Counted from the stretch's first letter, positions 24,001-36,536 are shown. The stretch: 64,000 bases of DNA from Stictocephala bisonia (GCA_035578905.1 JAQJVL010000001.1:3340001-3404000), one strand, 5' to 3'. Notes: generated from the sequence alone by a model not told the origin. A program made the numbers and translations.

Positions 24001-25700
24001 GGACAGTAAAACACAGTTAGTAATCTGAATACACAGGCCATCCGCACTCATCCTACACTCGCATAATCATTCATATTTGCCTTGCAACAAGTTGGGTCGA
24101 CATCTCATATCTAAGATAATGACATTTTTCCATTTCGAACTATATTAAAAATAGTTAATATATTAACATAAGTACATAGTCCTACATGTTTGAGTTTACG
24201 TGTGAGATTGGTTAAAAATGTCTTTATTTATAAATTTTCAAGTTCTGTAAGTTGAGAGCATAAAAAATAAACTACAAAACTGACGACAGTAGATAAACAT
24301 CAGTTTTCTTTATCTATTTTGTTCTTTAATTGTCATTCATCTGTTATATTACGTTATTCCATCGATTTTATACACTCATATAAACAAGGGTTATATTGAA
24401 ATAAATTATTTATAATATTAGTTTAGTATTACATTATATATTTAATTTATTTTACCAATTCGTTTATAGCATAAATCCTTTGTCATGTTGCGTATTATAA
24501 GAGCTTTTTTTATATCTTTAGGTAGCCATACTGAATTAATAATAGTGATAGCAGAGAAAAAAATGAATGTATCAACAATATCGAGGAGGCTATTTCAAAC
24601 ATTCTTCATCGTGAATAATTGCAGTTAATTATTCTTTTTCGTCTAGGCCATTATGAAAGTTAGTCGGTACTCCTACACGGTCCTGATTTTTATCAAAATT
24701 AACTTAAAGTGAAAACCATTCATTATTTATCGTATATATATTCAGTGAAACATATGCGTAAATGGAATTTGTATAGAAGAAGGTGCCGCTGGGCAAGATA
24801 CATATTTATTCTTCTAGTTTTAGAACAAGATATTCGGAACTGACCCACCCTAATCTATTTCAGTATGACTGTTTCATTGTATAAAGATCGTCTGTAACTA
24901 TATGATATTTGCCTACTACTGTGATAAACTTAATGTAATATTTGACGGAAATAAGTTAAATTCTCTATAAAGGGTGATATGCTTTGATTTAAAAAATTTG
25001 TAATAAAATTAAAATTTGTAAAGAATAGGTAAAGAACTCACAAAATGGCGTCTTATGACGTCATCCCTTTACTAAAAGTAGTGCAAGTCTGAACGGGTTC
25101 TTTTCGCGTCTTTAACATCCTCTAGTTTGGAATTAAAACGCAAGTTGTGCCGTTGTGTTAAATTAAGTTTAAAAGCTTATAATACTATGACTATGAACGA
25201 AATGAAGATACAAAGTTTGAAATAAGAATAGTCTATATGAAATCAGTATTTATAAAATATAGGCCTAATGGTAATAAAACACCTTTTTACTGTATTTAAG
25301 TAATATATAATACTGTATTTACATTGAATTGGTAAGTAATGTAATATTGGACTTAAGAACTAGACGTTGTTTTAGGTTATGGTAAGAATATCTGGCGATG
25401 GATTAAAATTGAGATAATGCTCTTTTTAAAAGTTTTCAAATGAAAGTAGGGTGATTATATTTCTCTATAATACATCTGTGCCTAAATGGTATGTCTATTT
25501 ACGCAATTTAAATAAGTATCCTATGAGTTAAAAAGAAATAGGCCTATATAAACAATCATAATTTTATTTATGAACAACAACAACAATGGCTACGATAAAG
25601 TTATACGGTACATTGTTTATGTTATACTGTTTTATTTCCTCAATAAATTAATTATGTTAGAGATTACTATTATAATAGTGTATTGCAATAGCCACCGATA
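24001..25700. other. no recognised gene
   Basis: AT-rich. TAGGCCTA palindromes lie near 25260 and 25541. No motif-bearing frame. Confidence 0.5.
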
Positions 25701-25860
25701 TTCGGCATGGTGACTCAGTGGCCAAGGCTTCGAACTGTGGAGGGCAAGGCACGAGGTTCGAATCGCCAACTGAGCTAACAGTCAATACTTCACTCGTTGA
25801 ATAAAGTTCACGCACAGGTCTGCAGGCCCATGGAAACTGGCAAGTGAAGTTAAAAATAAT
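25701..25860 (+). mobile_element. tRNA-derived SINE, copy 1
   Basis: The tRNA-like head has an A-box-like TGACTCAGTGG (25711-25721) and a B box GGTTCGAATCG (25755-25765), the pol III internal promoter layout. The body TTCACTCGTTGAATAAAGTT ... CACGCACAGGTCTGCAGGCCC ... AAGTGAAGTTAAAAATAATA recurs at 50395-50510, which makes it an interspersed family rather than a lone tRNA pseudogene. It ends in an A-rich tail. Confidence 0.75.
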
Positions 25861-27003
25861 AAAATTGTGGTATCAAATGTCCGATCTGTCCCAACATGTT
25901 AAGTTGTCAAGTAGTATAACAAGTTATTTTGCTTGTCAGCATAAAATTTGGCTTTCATAACTATTATGAACATTTAACAGATTTGTTTGTACAAAAACAT
26001 GGATTATCTTGTGTAAAGACTATATCTATGGGAGTTAATTTGTATTTTGAAAAGTACAATAAACTTATACTACTAATGTATGTAAATAAAACATTTTTGA
26101 AAATAAGTATGCGCTTGAATATTATCTATGTAATAAATTGAACTACATTAATATGTTTATTGATGAATTATATTCATTTTATTTGGATTAATAGTGATGT
26201 TAACAATACTTACACTTAGAGAGAACTGTCGCTTTATTGTTTACACTTTTTTAGGTTGTCATTTTAGGTTATATAATTTCAAGAGTTTTTGTTCAAAATT
26301 CGGCTACTTTTAAATTGTTGAAGACGAAAGTAGTTTATATATCTATCTGGTTTGATGTTTCTTTTTTAGTAAACCGTTCAAAAGTCCTGTAGTTCAGGAA
26401 TTATGTACAAAAGTGATTAGTTGGGTGCTCTAAAAATTTGGTTCAGCAAGCTTTATTCGCCGCTGCCGGAATTATTACTTAAAAATCCGTCCAATAACAG
26501 AAAATTCTATTTAATTTTTCTCACTGTTGAGGGTGTAACAGTGTTAGATAATTGGGAAAAAAATTGTGCACGTACTCTTTAGAAATTATTAAAGTACCGT
26601 TATTTATCTCCAAAGATAGAATATTTCTACACGAATGAGAAATTCTTTTTTCATTGAACGGTTTTTTTACTCGCTTACCTGACTCAATGCAATCCAAATC
26701 ACATTATATTAAGTGAATCCTTTTAGAAGCTGGCGAATAACACATTTCATCTTGTCTCACTTTTTTTAACCCTACACATAAGATAGAATACAATAACAGT
26801 GAGCCACCATAAGTAACTTCACTCACACCACATTATAGAATAAACTCAGATTTACGTCAGTCAAACTGTAAATACTCATTTAGGATACACACCCGATCAC
26901 AAACAGTAACCAAAAATGTTTGATAAATTTATCACGATAAAAAATACGGTTAGTTGGCAACACCACTTATGACATTGGGAACAACGTGATATTGGGAACA
27001 ACA
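25861..27003. other. no recognised gene
   Basis: AT-rich. A 70-codon frame at 25929-26141 has no recognisable motif. Nothing else seen. Confidence 0.5.
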
Positions 27004-27005
27004 TA

Positions 27006-27733
27006 CAGTAGAGAGTCGATTATCCGAACTAATTGGGATCTCAGGGTGTTCGGATAACGACATGTTCGGATAATCAAACATATTTTAACCATGCCATTAT
27101 AGCCGCTTATTGATAAGTTTATGTAACGGATTGGGCATATTGAAATTAAAAACACAACACATTTAAGTACTGTATCCACATAATACTTTAATTTTGTGTT
27201 AAGTAGTCCAGTTAAAACTTACTGGACTAATGTTCCTGAAACTAGAGTCTAATACTATTCAACACTAGCTTAAAGAAAACAAACAACTTTACAAAGTTTC
27301 AACGCTGCACTACACGAGTGAATGACGATTAACAAGCGACTGTGCTTATTCAATGTCAATTACTGTAGTACAAACGCTTGACAGTGATGCTCAGACTAGA
27401 CAGTGGTAGGTGCACGGCGCGACCGTTGTTTATTTTCGTCGTTTCCTGGAAGGCCTGACGTTACGGCGCAGCACCGAGTCTGGCAGAAGCAGTACGCCAC
27501 ACGGGCTGTGCGCTAACTATAATTTCTTTTTCGTAATAAAATATGCACTATATGTACTGTATACAGTTACTGTAGTATGGTACGTTTATTGAAAAATAAA
27601 ACTATTAAATATAAGTGTTGGAACATAAATTTACAACGTGTATTTTGCGTATATAAAAAAATATATTTTTCAGGTTTGGTTCGGTTAACTGACGTTTCGG
27701 ATGACTGACGTTCGGTAAATCGACGTTCTACTG
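27006..27733. mobile_element. pogo/Tigger-type non-autonomous transposon, 728 bp
   Basis: The left end is CAGTAGAGAGTCGATTATCC followed by GAAC. The right end reads inward as CAGTAGAACGTCGATTTACC then GAAC. Both are flanked by TA (27004-27005 and 27734-27735), the Tc1/mariner target duplication. Further GGATAA/GTTCGG-type subterminal repeats resemble pogo/Tigger ends. No transposase domain remains inside. Confidence 0.82.
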
Positions 27734-27987
27734 TAGATGCACCATCACTGACTTCCCTTACAGTACTGTAGCCGATAATAGATGTACACCCCAAGGATAG
27801 GGATAAGGTTATTTTTGAATGCCGTCCAAGGATGCCTGGAAAGATAAAGATTACGAAATAAACGTAATACTACCCTTTTGATTACGGGTCAGAAATAATT
27901 CACAATAAACTATTATGGTAATGAAAAACATTTGTTTTATCCCGTGTACAAAAATAACAAAGTTTTTGGTATAGAAAAATAATTTTT

Positions 27988-28161
27988 GTCAAATTCCGTT
28001 ATATGCCCCCCAAATAGAAACTATAAGTTATAAAGATGTAATTATATAACCTTACCTAATTGACCTAACCTAAGCTAACCTACCTAAGTACCCACCCACG
28101 CACCCTCACCCTAACTTAACGTAACCTAATTGTAATTGGAAGGCATATAATGGAATTTGAC
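27988..28161. mobile_element. small MITE-like element with 20+ bp inverted ends
   Basis: GTCAAATTCCGTTATATGCC at 27988 matches the inverse of 28139-28161 with only a few mismatches. The 174-bp interior holds CCTAA-like runs. No clear target-site duplication was found, so its superfamily is unknown. Confidence 0.55.
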
Positions 28162-29154
28162 CTTCAGGTTTAAGCCTTGAAAATCTCGTCTAAAAACAAT
28201 CGATTGAATTTGTGCATAAATTTGAATACTTATTTAGTAGATAAAAACTAATTTATACTTTAGGGTTTATCACACAATTTTGTTATTTACCACCGGGGGT
28301 AACACTAATTATTTTCCCCTTTCAGGTCCAGTCGCTGCTGCCCCTCTTGGACGGTAACACTGAACAGTCTACAAGCACTTTCAATGTTTAATCAATATAA
28401 TTCCATATATGTTTGCAGCATTAAAAATCTTAATTATATAAAATAATACATACAGATTTTCTTTTAACAGCCAATTTATAATTTACTTGTGAGAATATAA
28501 TAAATTGTTATTCAAACGTTTGTTTATTTTAAATTTTCAGTTTAAATTTAAAATTAATTTGTATCTATGGTATTCTCCTTACTATTGTTGTTTTGATCAA
28601 ATTACACTTTGCTTACATACAAACTAATGTTACATCGCGTAGCTTGTGGATACTGTAAATAAACCCCCGGAAGGTAAGTGGTATAATAGTTTTTGTCATC
28701 TCTGCTCCAGTCTGGAGTTATTGTGCGCTTTATATGTTTGCATTTGGGATTTGCTGGGAAACTGGCATTGCAGCGGGCTCGCCAGCCCCTCAATTATCCT
28801 ATTACAGACATCCGGCCGGAAATGGAATCAATACTAGGCCTTTATTGAAAAGTGAACTTTTTATCCAAATATAATTATAATATTAATTTAAAATGTTCCT
28901 TGTGAAGAGAATTTTCTCACTATCATGGTCATAAAAATATTTTCAATCGGACAACAAATAATCTTGAAAAAAACTAATATAAATATTTTTAAAATACAGG
29001 CGTATTTGTTGCTATTTACGTCTAAATTTTGTGTTTCCTCTTCATCTGTTTATATCTCAGTCTTTCTTTATTCATCTGTGACAGTGGTTGTGAGTTCTGT
29101 GGAGTTCGAGAATTTGTAGAATACATTTGTGGGGTTGGTAGAATTAGAAAAATA
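28162..29154. other. no recognised gene; possible 5' region of the following transposon
   Basis: AT-rich with a GC-richer patch at about 28640-28830. I looked for terminal inverted repeats matching sequence after 30.5 kb and found none. Confidence 0.4.
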
Positions 29155-30531
29155 ATGAGGAGTGTTAAAGGGAAAACACTTAATAGTCAGGCTAGGACGA
29201 TTGTTCTGAGTGTCGTGCGATACTTCCAACAGGAGAAAACAAATAATGGACCGATCAAAAACGTGAATCAAGTTTTAAAATGGGTCATAAGTGAACGTTC
29301 TGTTATAAATATTCGAAATCAAGAGAAGACAGCTGAAAGAAACGCCAATGGAATGCCGGTAATGACAACACCAGGTAAAAAAAGAAATAAAATGAAACCA
29401 GTTACATTGATAATTTTGATACTGATGCAATAAGGCGACACGTATATTTCTACTACAATAGAAAGGAAGTGCCTACTGTACCCAAACTGTTGAAAAGTTT
29501 ATGTGAATGTGGACTTTTTAGGGGAAAAAGCACTTCTCTACGAAACATTTTAAAGAAAATTGGTTTTAAGCATAAAAAAATTAATAAACGTAAGGTACTC
29601 CTTGAGAAACCCGAAGTTGCATAAGCAAGGTATCGTTTTTTACGGGCTTCAAGAAATATTGATTGGGAAAAAATTGTATTTTTGGACAAGACGTGGGTTT
29701 ACAAAAACGACCGGTTGGACTGATGACACTGTTCAGAGTAGTCTGGGGGCTCAGATAGGGAAGGGAAGTAGGTTGATTGTTTGGCATTCGGGATCATCAA
29801 AGGGCTGGATACAGTCTCAGCCATTGATATTCACCTCAAAAAAGACCGTCGACTTTCACGAAGAAATGAATTCGCGAATGTTTGAACGTTGGTTTCAGGA
29901 CTCTTTGCTTCCTAACCTTGAAAAAGAAAGTACCATAGTAATGGATGGTGCCCCCTACCACTCTAGGATACTAGACAAAGCACCAACTATGAAAAATAAA
30001 AAAGGTGATATAGTTGAGTGGTTAACGCGAAAAGGTATATCGTTTAGCCCTAATTCCATCAAACTAGAACTTTTAGAACTAGTTAAAAAACAAACCTTCA
30101 CGCCCAGAGTAAAGATGGCGGAACAGTATGGACATAAAGTTTTAAGACTGGTTCCATATCACTGCGAATATAACCCCATAGAAATGGTATGGGCCTGGCT
30201 CAAAGATTACTTGAAAGAGCGGAATGTTACATATAAATTATCTGATGTTGAAAAACTGTTTAGAGAATATATACATAACTTTACGTCCGAGATGTGGGCG
30301 AAGTACGTCTCACACACTAAAGCCCTGGTGAAAAAAGCTTGGGAAGCAGAGGGGCTGCATGATAAGGACGTGGAACAATTTATAATTAGTCTGGGGGTGG
30401 ATGACGATAACGACATGTATAATGACTGTGACAGCGGCAGTGGCAGTGAAGAGGGAGCTGTTGATGATCTCCAAGACTACCAGTTCCCTCCAGGAGTGTC
30501 TGAAGACCTAGGTGTCTCACCGTTAGATTAG
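29155..30531 (+). pseudogene. Tc1/mariner-superfamily (IS630-type) transposase, broken, DD78E
   Basis: A diverged relative of the intact transposase at 53.4 kb. The N-terminus starts at ATG 29155 (MRSVKGKTLN...). A frameshift near 29395 moves to a frame holding DAIRRHVYFYYNRKEVPTVP and LLKSLCECGLFRGKSTSLRN (DNA-binding region). That frame has an in-frame TAA at 29622-29624, then FLDKTWVY with the first catalytic Asp at 29685-29687. A second frameshift near 29705-29720 leads into the long final frame. This has IVMDGAPYHS (second Asp) and YNPIEMVWAWLK (catalytic Glu). I count 78 residues between second Asp and Glu, four fewer than in the 53-kb protein. The C-terminal tail is acidic, as in its relative. 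Damage: two frameshifts and one stop. Confidence 0.85.
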
Positions 30532-30649
30532 AAACAGGATTAAATATACAGGTAAATAATAATTTATTGTATAGCTACCAGATACGCTTCATTTTATGCT
30601 AGTTTGTTCAATTTAACATATCAAATTAAACTAGCTTAAACCTAAAGCT

Positions 30650-30985
30650 TAAACATAACGAGGCATACAAATGTCCGATATTAATCATTTTGACATATTT
30701 ATTACAAGCAAATTAAGGCAAATTATCTTAAAATAAAAAAATACTACCAATCATCTAGAGTTGAAAAAATTATTACACATATTTGGGCTTTCCAAGAACC
30801 GTGCCAGAGAGTATAAACAAGGATTTCATGTACATGTAATTTAACACTTTATTTTATGGATATATAACGAGGCTTACAACTGTGCGATATGAATCATATT
30901 TACATATTTATTATTGGCAAAGTAAGGCAAATTGTCTCAAAATAAAAAAATATTAACAATCTTCAAGGATAAAAAAATGTATAAT
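30650..30985 (+). repeat. direct duplication downstream of the broken transposase
   Basis: 30653-30770 and 30866-30985 share ATAACGAGGC.TACAA..GT, CATATTTATTA, AAGGCAAATT.TC..AAAATA and GATAAAAAAA-type stretches with offset about 213 bp. They may be subterminal repeats of the broken transposon. Confidence 0.7.
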
Positions 30986-31521
30986 TCATAATTTTGAAAG
31001 AGGCTATTCAGGAGGCGCGCCCGTGAGTCAGGGACAAGGCGGCGGATGTCCACCGCTGCCGTGCGATGTTGCCGATACCGTTTCAAGTTATGTAGCTTAC
31101 TGTGTGTTTAAATATTGATTTTCATGTAAATAATGCGTCTTTTAATTTCGAGTTCAATTATAGGTCTGTACATTGAATTAAATGTTGCGCTGGGTAGTGA
31201 AATACTATTGTTTTCTAACAACATACAAGCAGCTTATTCTGTTCCTCTTTTCCAATTTTTTTTTTCTCTACGCCATATCGTGCTCCTACCGTGTCCATGT
31301 CAGTGTCACACGTTTTCAGCAGTAGGGACCCGGCTACTGTCGTGCTCCTACCGTGCACCTGTCGTTCTCCAGTCTTTCCTCACTTACAGACACAGAATTT
31401 CTGCTACATACAGCCAAAATTGCTATATCTAGCTCAAACTGTTACATGTAGGCTAACGATATACATATAACACTCTTTTTTTGTTGTTTTTCTACATATA
31501 GAATTTGTTATATAATATTTG
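30986..31521. other. no recognised gene
   Basis: Contains a short ~60-bp duplication of TCGTGCTCCTACCGTG (near 31279 and 31339). Nothing else identified. Confidence 0.5.
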
Positions 31522-31633
31522 CTTTATAGCATGTTTTTCTATATTGCATGTTTTGCTATATATCACGTTTTGCTGTATAGCATGTTTTGTTATATAGCAC
31601 ATTTTTCTATATAGCATGTGTTGCTATATAGTA
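31522..31633 (+). repeat. 17-bp tandem repeat, about 6.5 units
   Basis: Units of CTATATAGCATGTTTTG with a few substitutions each, in strict 17-bp phase. Confidence 0.9.
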
Positions 31634-32264
31634 TAAATGCGGCTTTAGAAAATAGAATTAGTGATATTTTGTAATAATATTTACACTTATAACCAGCATT
31701 ACTGATAAAAAGTTCATTCAAAATGAACAAATGCAATTTGCTAAAAAAGTTAATCCATTCTATCTATTATATTATTGATATAACAATGTTGAACTTTGGT
31801 AACTGGAATTATAGCTAAGATGGTTGATCCATTACTGAAAACAACTTGTATTTTAGTGTTTAAAATTACATCGTTATCAGTTCTAAGTTTAATGATTCAT
31901 TACGATTGTCTAAACTGATTTACTCGTCTAGATAGTACAGTAAGAGAATCCAAAATCGGTATCTCCCCCCCCCCCCCGTGGGAGGAAAATATCCTTGGAT
32001 CCTCTTAAGGTGTTATATGTTATGTATAATTTGTGGTTTACTTGAGGGATGATTTTATGCAGACATTTTCCGTCCCCCCAGGGTTGTAAATGATCTGTTA
32101 ATCACTTTCTGAGTAAACATTTTTAAATATTGTCATTTGTTTATGTTCGTTTACAGCTCACGGCCTCGGGAAAGAAGACCGATATTTGTTGATAGTTTGA
32201 CAATTTTTACGAAGTGAGAAGAAGACAAAGAAGAAGAAGACATCTCAGCACTACAGGTGGGTTT
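31634..32264. other. no recognised gene
   Basis: AT-rich with a C run at about 31967-31978. Nothing identified. Confidence 0.5.
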
Positions 32265-32940
32265 CATCCATGTATTACAAGGGTTGTCCATCCCCCAGGG
32301 TGACGTACTCAACCCCTGGGGGGAGTCTCTCACCAAAAGAGGCACGCAGACAGAGGTGGACACTGTGACGCAGTACCTGGGCTTTTTACTGAGATCCACC
32401 GAGTACATTCATGTATACGAAGGGTTGTCCAACCCCCAGAGTAACGTCAGGGCTATGGGGTAACGTACTCTACCTCTGGGAGGACTCTCTCCCCTAGGCG
32501 GAGGCACCACTGTGGCGTAGTACTCAGGCTTGTTACTAAGATCCACCGAGTACATTCATGTATACGAAGGGTTGTCCATCCCCCAGGGTAACGTCAGAGA
32601 TACGAGGTAACGTACTCCACCTCCGGGGGGACTCTCTCACCTAGGCGGAGGTACCACTGTGACGTAGTGCTCAGGCTTGTTACTGAGATCCACCAAGTAC
32701 ATTCATGTATATGAAGGGTTGTCCATTCTTCATGGTAATGTCAGGGCTACGGGGTAACGTACTCTTACCTCTGGAGAGGGAGGGCTCTCTCCCCTGAGCA
32801 GAGGTGTACCACTGTGATGTAGTGCTCAGGTGTGTTACTGAGATCCACCGAGTACATTCATGTATACGAAGGGTTGTCCATCCTCCAGGGTAACGTCAGG
32901 GCTACGGGGTATCGCACTCTATCTCTAGGGGGGGATATTC
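32265..32940 (+). repeat. ~147-bp tandem array, five units
   Basis: Unit starts at about 32265, 32406, 32553, 32700 and 32855 (spacings 141, 147, 147 and 155). Each contains CATTCATGTATACGAAGGGT, TGTCCATCCCCCAGGGTAACG, an ACTCTCTCCCCTAGGCGGAGG-like segment and GTTACTGAGATCCACCGAG. Frames through it are short and not conserved between units. Confidence 0.9.
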
Positions 32941-33254
32941 AACGCACAGAATTATTTGTTTTAAATTGTTTCGTATACATATTGTCTGAAGATTGTTTTT
33001 TTTACCAATACAGTCGTTGCGATGGATTTAAATACTTATTAAAAATAACAAGGTGTCCTTTTGGATTCAACCGAGATACAATATCAAAAGTAAAACAATA
33101 TTTGATATTTACGGAATGTTTTGTTTGTGAAAAAAGTTTTTATCAGTCTTGTGAGATATTCGTTAGCCATGCTGTTCAGTGTTTTACGTGTATGGTTCCT
33201 AACGCAATTTTTAATAAACATGTAAACTGATATGTACGTAAATGCACTTTCCCA
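32941..33254. other. no recognised gene
   Basis: A 132-codon frame at 32832-33230 begins in the array and has no recognisable domain. It is cysteine-rich at its end but I see no family motif. Confidence 0.35.
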
Positions 33255-34062
33255 TAGTAATGTCGTGTATTTAAATAGCCTATGCATTTTGTGAGTATGA
33301 CAACTGAGAACGCAGTTCACTGACAATCTTGAATAAAATAAACTTTTCCTTTAAAAACTCTAACAAGTAGACTTGTCAGAAATATAAAATTCTGAAAGTG
33401 CAAAACATTTTAATATAATGAATATGACTCTGTTTAAAAATCGTGTCATTATCGGATAAATAGTTAAATGGTAAATACATTAAGATTACGCACTGGTTAA
33501 AACATGTAAAACTCGGTACGACGATACAGGTTCTGTTTTCTGTCTCACTGTATAAAATATTAATACGTATTATTAACAATTAATAGTGAAATTAATTTAT
33601 GTAGTTTTACTTAAATTGTTTATGTGTCTGTATAAATAAATTATAGACCTAAAAATTGCAGTCCACGATCAGTAGTTTTAAAACGCAAGTAACTTGGCTG
33701 CGGCAATCTCAAGGTCGAGCCAGCCGGGCGTGGGGGAGTACTTTTCCAGGGGCTATAAATCCGATAAAAATTCACCGTATTTGATTATAAATTTATATTA
33801 TGACCAAATGTTATAAATATAAAATGATAAAAATGACGTTTGCAATGCAATGTATTTGTATACTGCAATGAATAAATTGATTTGATTTGATATTAGACTA
33901 TCATTAAATTCTGATAGTTTACTAGATCGGTCGCGGGGGCGGGGGTACTTTTCCAGTCGTGGACACCAGTTTTGTCATAAAATACAGCTCGTACAAAAAG
34001 AAAATTTACAATAAAAACCAAGGATTTGAACTTAACAACACATGGTTACCGGTAATCAGCTA
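33255..34062 (-). repeat. repeat R2, inverted copy
   Basis: Reverse complement of the 17995-18745 copy, with the same order of landmarks and with the 95-bp LINE-like segment present at about 33800-33895. Differences are scattered substitutions and the C-run length. Confidence 0.88.
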
Positions 34063-34640
34063 TCTAAAAGCACGGAACGGTCTGTAAGATTCTACATATA
34101 ACGTAAACAAAGACAGCGAAGAAGGCTCTAGAGAACATTCCAGCGCAACACCAACGCGCCACAGCATATTCCACAAACAATAACATAGGCCACCCTATCC
34201 TATATAACCTGAGGCCCAGACTTGTCCGCTCGTCCCGCAACCATTAGCCACTCTTCACATAACCTACTACTGACGTCGAACTAACGACATCCCCTCACAC
34301 ATAATCCATGTATAATCCTCATCATAGTCATTTCTCATCCCCGCTTCACCCTCAGTACCCTCAGTTAGCTCTGAAACAATTTTAATATCCCATTTTTTCC
34401 CTCTGTTTGTTTGTTTCAGGTGCCATGATTCCTTGGAGCCTTCTTTCCGGAGACCCGAGCTGCCTGCTTGCCTCGTACAGTCACGATCGGTATCGGTCCT
34501 GTTACCCTTCACCTACCTATCATAGGCTGAAGAGGCCCTAGTGCCTACACCAGCCGTAGCTCCCTGCTACACCTTCACGATCCTAATCCTAATCCTTTGT
34601 CCGCTCCAGTACTACTCACAGTTCTACTTGTGCTAGTGCT
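34063..34640. other. no recognised gene; splice-acceptor-like site near 34422
   Basis: Contains CTATATAACC near 34200 and a pyrimidine tract ending TTTGTTTGTTTCAG at about 34422. An 81-codon minus-strand frame (34267-34512) has no family motif. It may be the regulatory part of a retroelement together with the stem-loop that follows. Confidence 0.3.
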
Positions 34641-34650
34641 TCTTCGTAGC

Positions 34651-34705
34651 CCTGAAGATGGCCCTCTATAACGAGGCCGAAACGTCGGATCTTGATATTT
34701 TACAT
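34651..34705 (+). other. stem-loop with GAAACGTCG motif (hammerhead-like layout)
   Basis: CTGAAGA is followed by a GGCC/GGCC stem and then GAAACGTCGG. CTGANGA - stem - GAAA is the order of the hammerhead ribozyme core between helices I and III. One unpaired base and no clear helix III make it doubtful. A similar block in reverse complement lies at 39255-39308. Hammerheads are known in Penelope-like elements, which makes this worth folding. Confidence 0.3.
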
Positions 34706-34779
34706 AGTTTGGCACGGTCGAACCCAGAAGACCACGATAGTGATATTGATTATATTGACCGTGGAAGCTTCACCAAGAA

Positions 34780-35140
34780 AATTATCTATGGATTTGTTAT
34801 TAAATTTACAATAATAAAGTATACAAATAAATGTTCAATAAAAATTATGGTTTTTAAGTTATGTAACGCTTCACATTTATTATGGTTGCTATTTTGAAAC
34901 CGATAAAGATAATTTTGTTACTTTTTTATTTTAACCTCCACCTAACTAGGTTGGCAAATATGCCAAGTTTCAAATTATAAGCTCAAACCATGTTTGAGAT
35001 TTAATTTTTTCATAAAAAACATAGACAGACACTTATCAAGGCGATATAGGCCACATGTTTATAGGATTTTTTCTCTTATTTTTATGTCTACTATCATATC
35101 CTGAAATTGTGCCAATCTCTCACGAAACACCCTGTATGTA
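34780..35140 (+). repeat. dispersed repeat R3, copy 1
   Basis: Shares with 48175-48540: ATGGTT(G)CTATTTTGA.AC, TTGTTACTTTTTTATTTTA, AAGTTTCAAAT, GGCCACATGTTTATAGGA, TTATTTTTATGTCTACTATC and the end GAAACACCCTGTAT. On the other strand that end reads ACAGGGTGTTTC, typical of an inverted-repeat transposon terminus. The other end was not found. Confidence 0.75.
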
Positions 35141-35480
35141 TACATTTTGATTATAAAGCTCATTAAAACAGTGCAACATCCTCTAAATTGTCCTTAGAAT
35201 AAGAATACACATTAAATAAAAATAATTATAGTTATTTTAATTAATTTATGTTTTATAGAGAAACGTCAAGTATGAAAGTTACAACAATAGGCCTTTCATT
35301 TGTTGAACGCTAAACTGTATTAATGTCAAAAATCAAAATTAAATAAAAATCATTATTACATATTAAATCTACAATGCTACTTTAAAATCTATACATATTA
35401 TAAAATCGAGCGGGCTAATGGCTTTGTTCTGGTACTGAGTAATTTGTTCATTGATGAATATTTTTGTATTTCGTGTGTTT
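35141..35480. other. no recognised gene
   Basis: AT-rich; nothing identified. Confidence 0.5.
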
Positions 35481-35490
35481 TTGTCCTGAG

Positions 35491-35645
35491 ATTCGCCGGG
35501 ACTCGGCGAATCTCTGATTACCTTGGTGTTTGGATGGATATATGAGCCATCACGCGTCCAAACAACGCGGAGTGGCTCGTGATATGTGTAGGCTCGTAGA
35601 GAGAAGGCCGAGCCAGTACGAGCTGGTGTTTTGCCAAGGTAAGTA
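35491..35645 (+). other. GC-richer segment with perfect hairpin and splice-donor-like end
   Basis: GAGATTCGCCG (35491-35501) and CGGCGAATCTC (35507-35517) form a perfect 11-bp stem around 5 nt. The GC-richer stretch ends at TTTGCCAAG|GTAAGTAAT, a strong donor consensus near 35639. It could be a small noncoding exon. A weakly similar GC-rich segment with its own hairpin (ACGCGGG AGT CCCGCGT) lies at 42770-42910. No coding support. Confidence 0.3.
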
Positions 35646-36536
35646 ATTATACTGTATTTTAAGTTATATTAATCATTTATAATAACCTCTAATTAGACGA
35701 CAGAAAACGAAATAAAATCTGAGTAGCTAAATAAAATGGACAAAAAGGCTATATTTTTGTTGGTAAGGGGTGATTTTTTAAAATGTTTGACTTTAATCAC
35801 ATCTTGAGTGGTACAAAATCAATTTACAGATCTTCTAAAAATAAAATATAAAAATACAATACAATTATAAAGTTGTTTGATACAATAAAGGTTTTGTATA
35901 AAACAACTTAATATGATTGTTTCTAAATTTTAAAAACCTTGAAAAAATTTTAGTATGTCATTCATGAAATGCAACTTGTCTTTAAACTGAAATATTTATT
36001 TAGCTGCATTTAAAATTCGAAAATCACACATACTCCAGTATACAAATTAAACAAATGTCAAAACTACTTCACGTGGTTTTCATACTCATGTAATTATGGT
36101 TAGACATTTAAAAACAACGTTAACCAACAAATACCGTACAGTTAATCAAGAGATCGCACAGGTTGGGTCTATTTATTCTGTAGAAGTTGTCAAAATTGAC
36201 CAAAATCTAAATAAAGGTTTTTACTAATTTACATGTGCTGTTTACAGGGTTGCAATTTGAGCACATATAAACTAGTAACATAGGTTATTTAGGTTTTGTT
36301 ACGATTTACTACGTTCATAGCCTAAACGGACCACAGTTTAGTTTGTACACATTTTAAGTATTTAAGCCGAATAGATGTGGGTGTAAAAAAGCATGTGAGG
36401 TAGTTTGGACAGTCAAATTTCAAAATAATTTTTGCTTATGATAATATAATATTTCTTCCGTAGATTATTATTACGGTGTTAATTGCTTATTAACAATGTA
36501 TTTAAATGTTTAACCAGAATTTATATCAATAATCAC
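35646..36536. other. no recognised gene
   Basis: AT-rich; nothing identified. Confidence 0.5.

Noticed and set aside
34267..34512. 81-residue minus-strand frame, Glu/Lys/Arg-rich
   Set aside because: No family match by eye and the opposite strand carries a better splice-acceptor signal.
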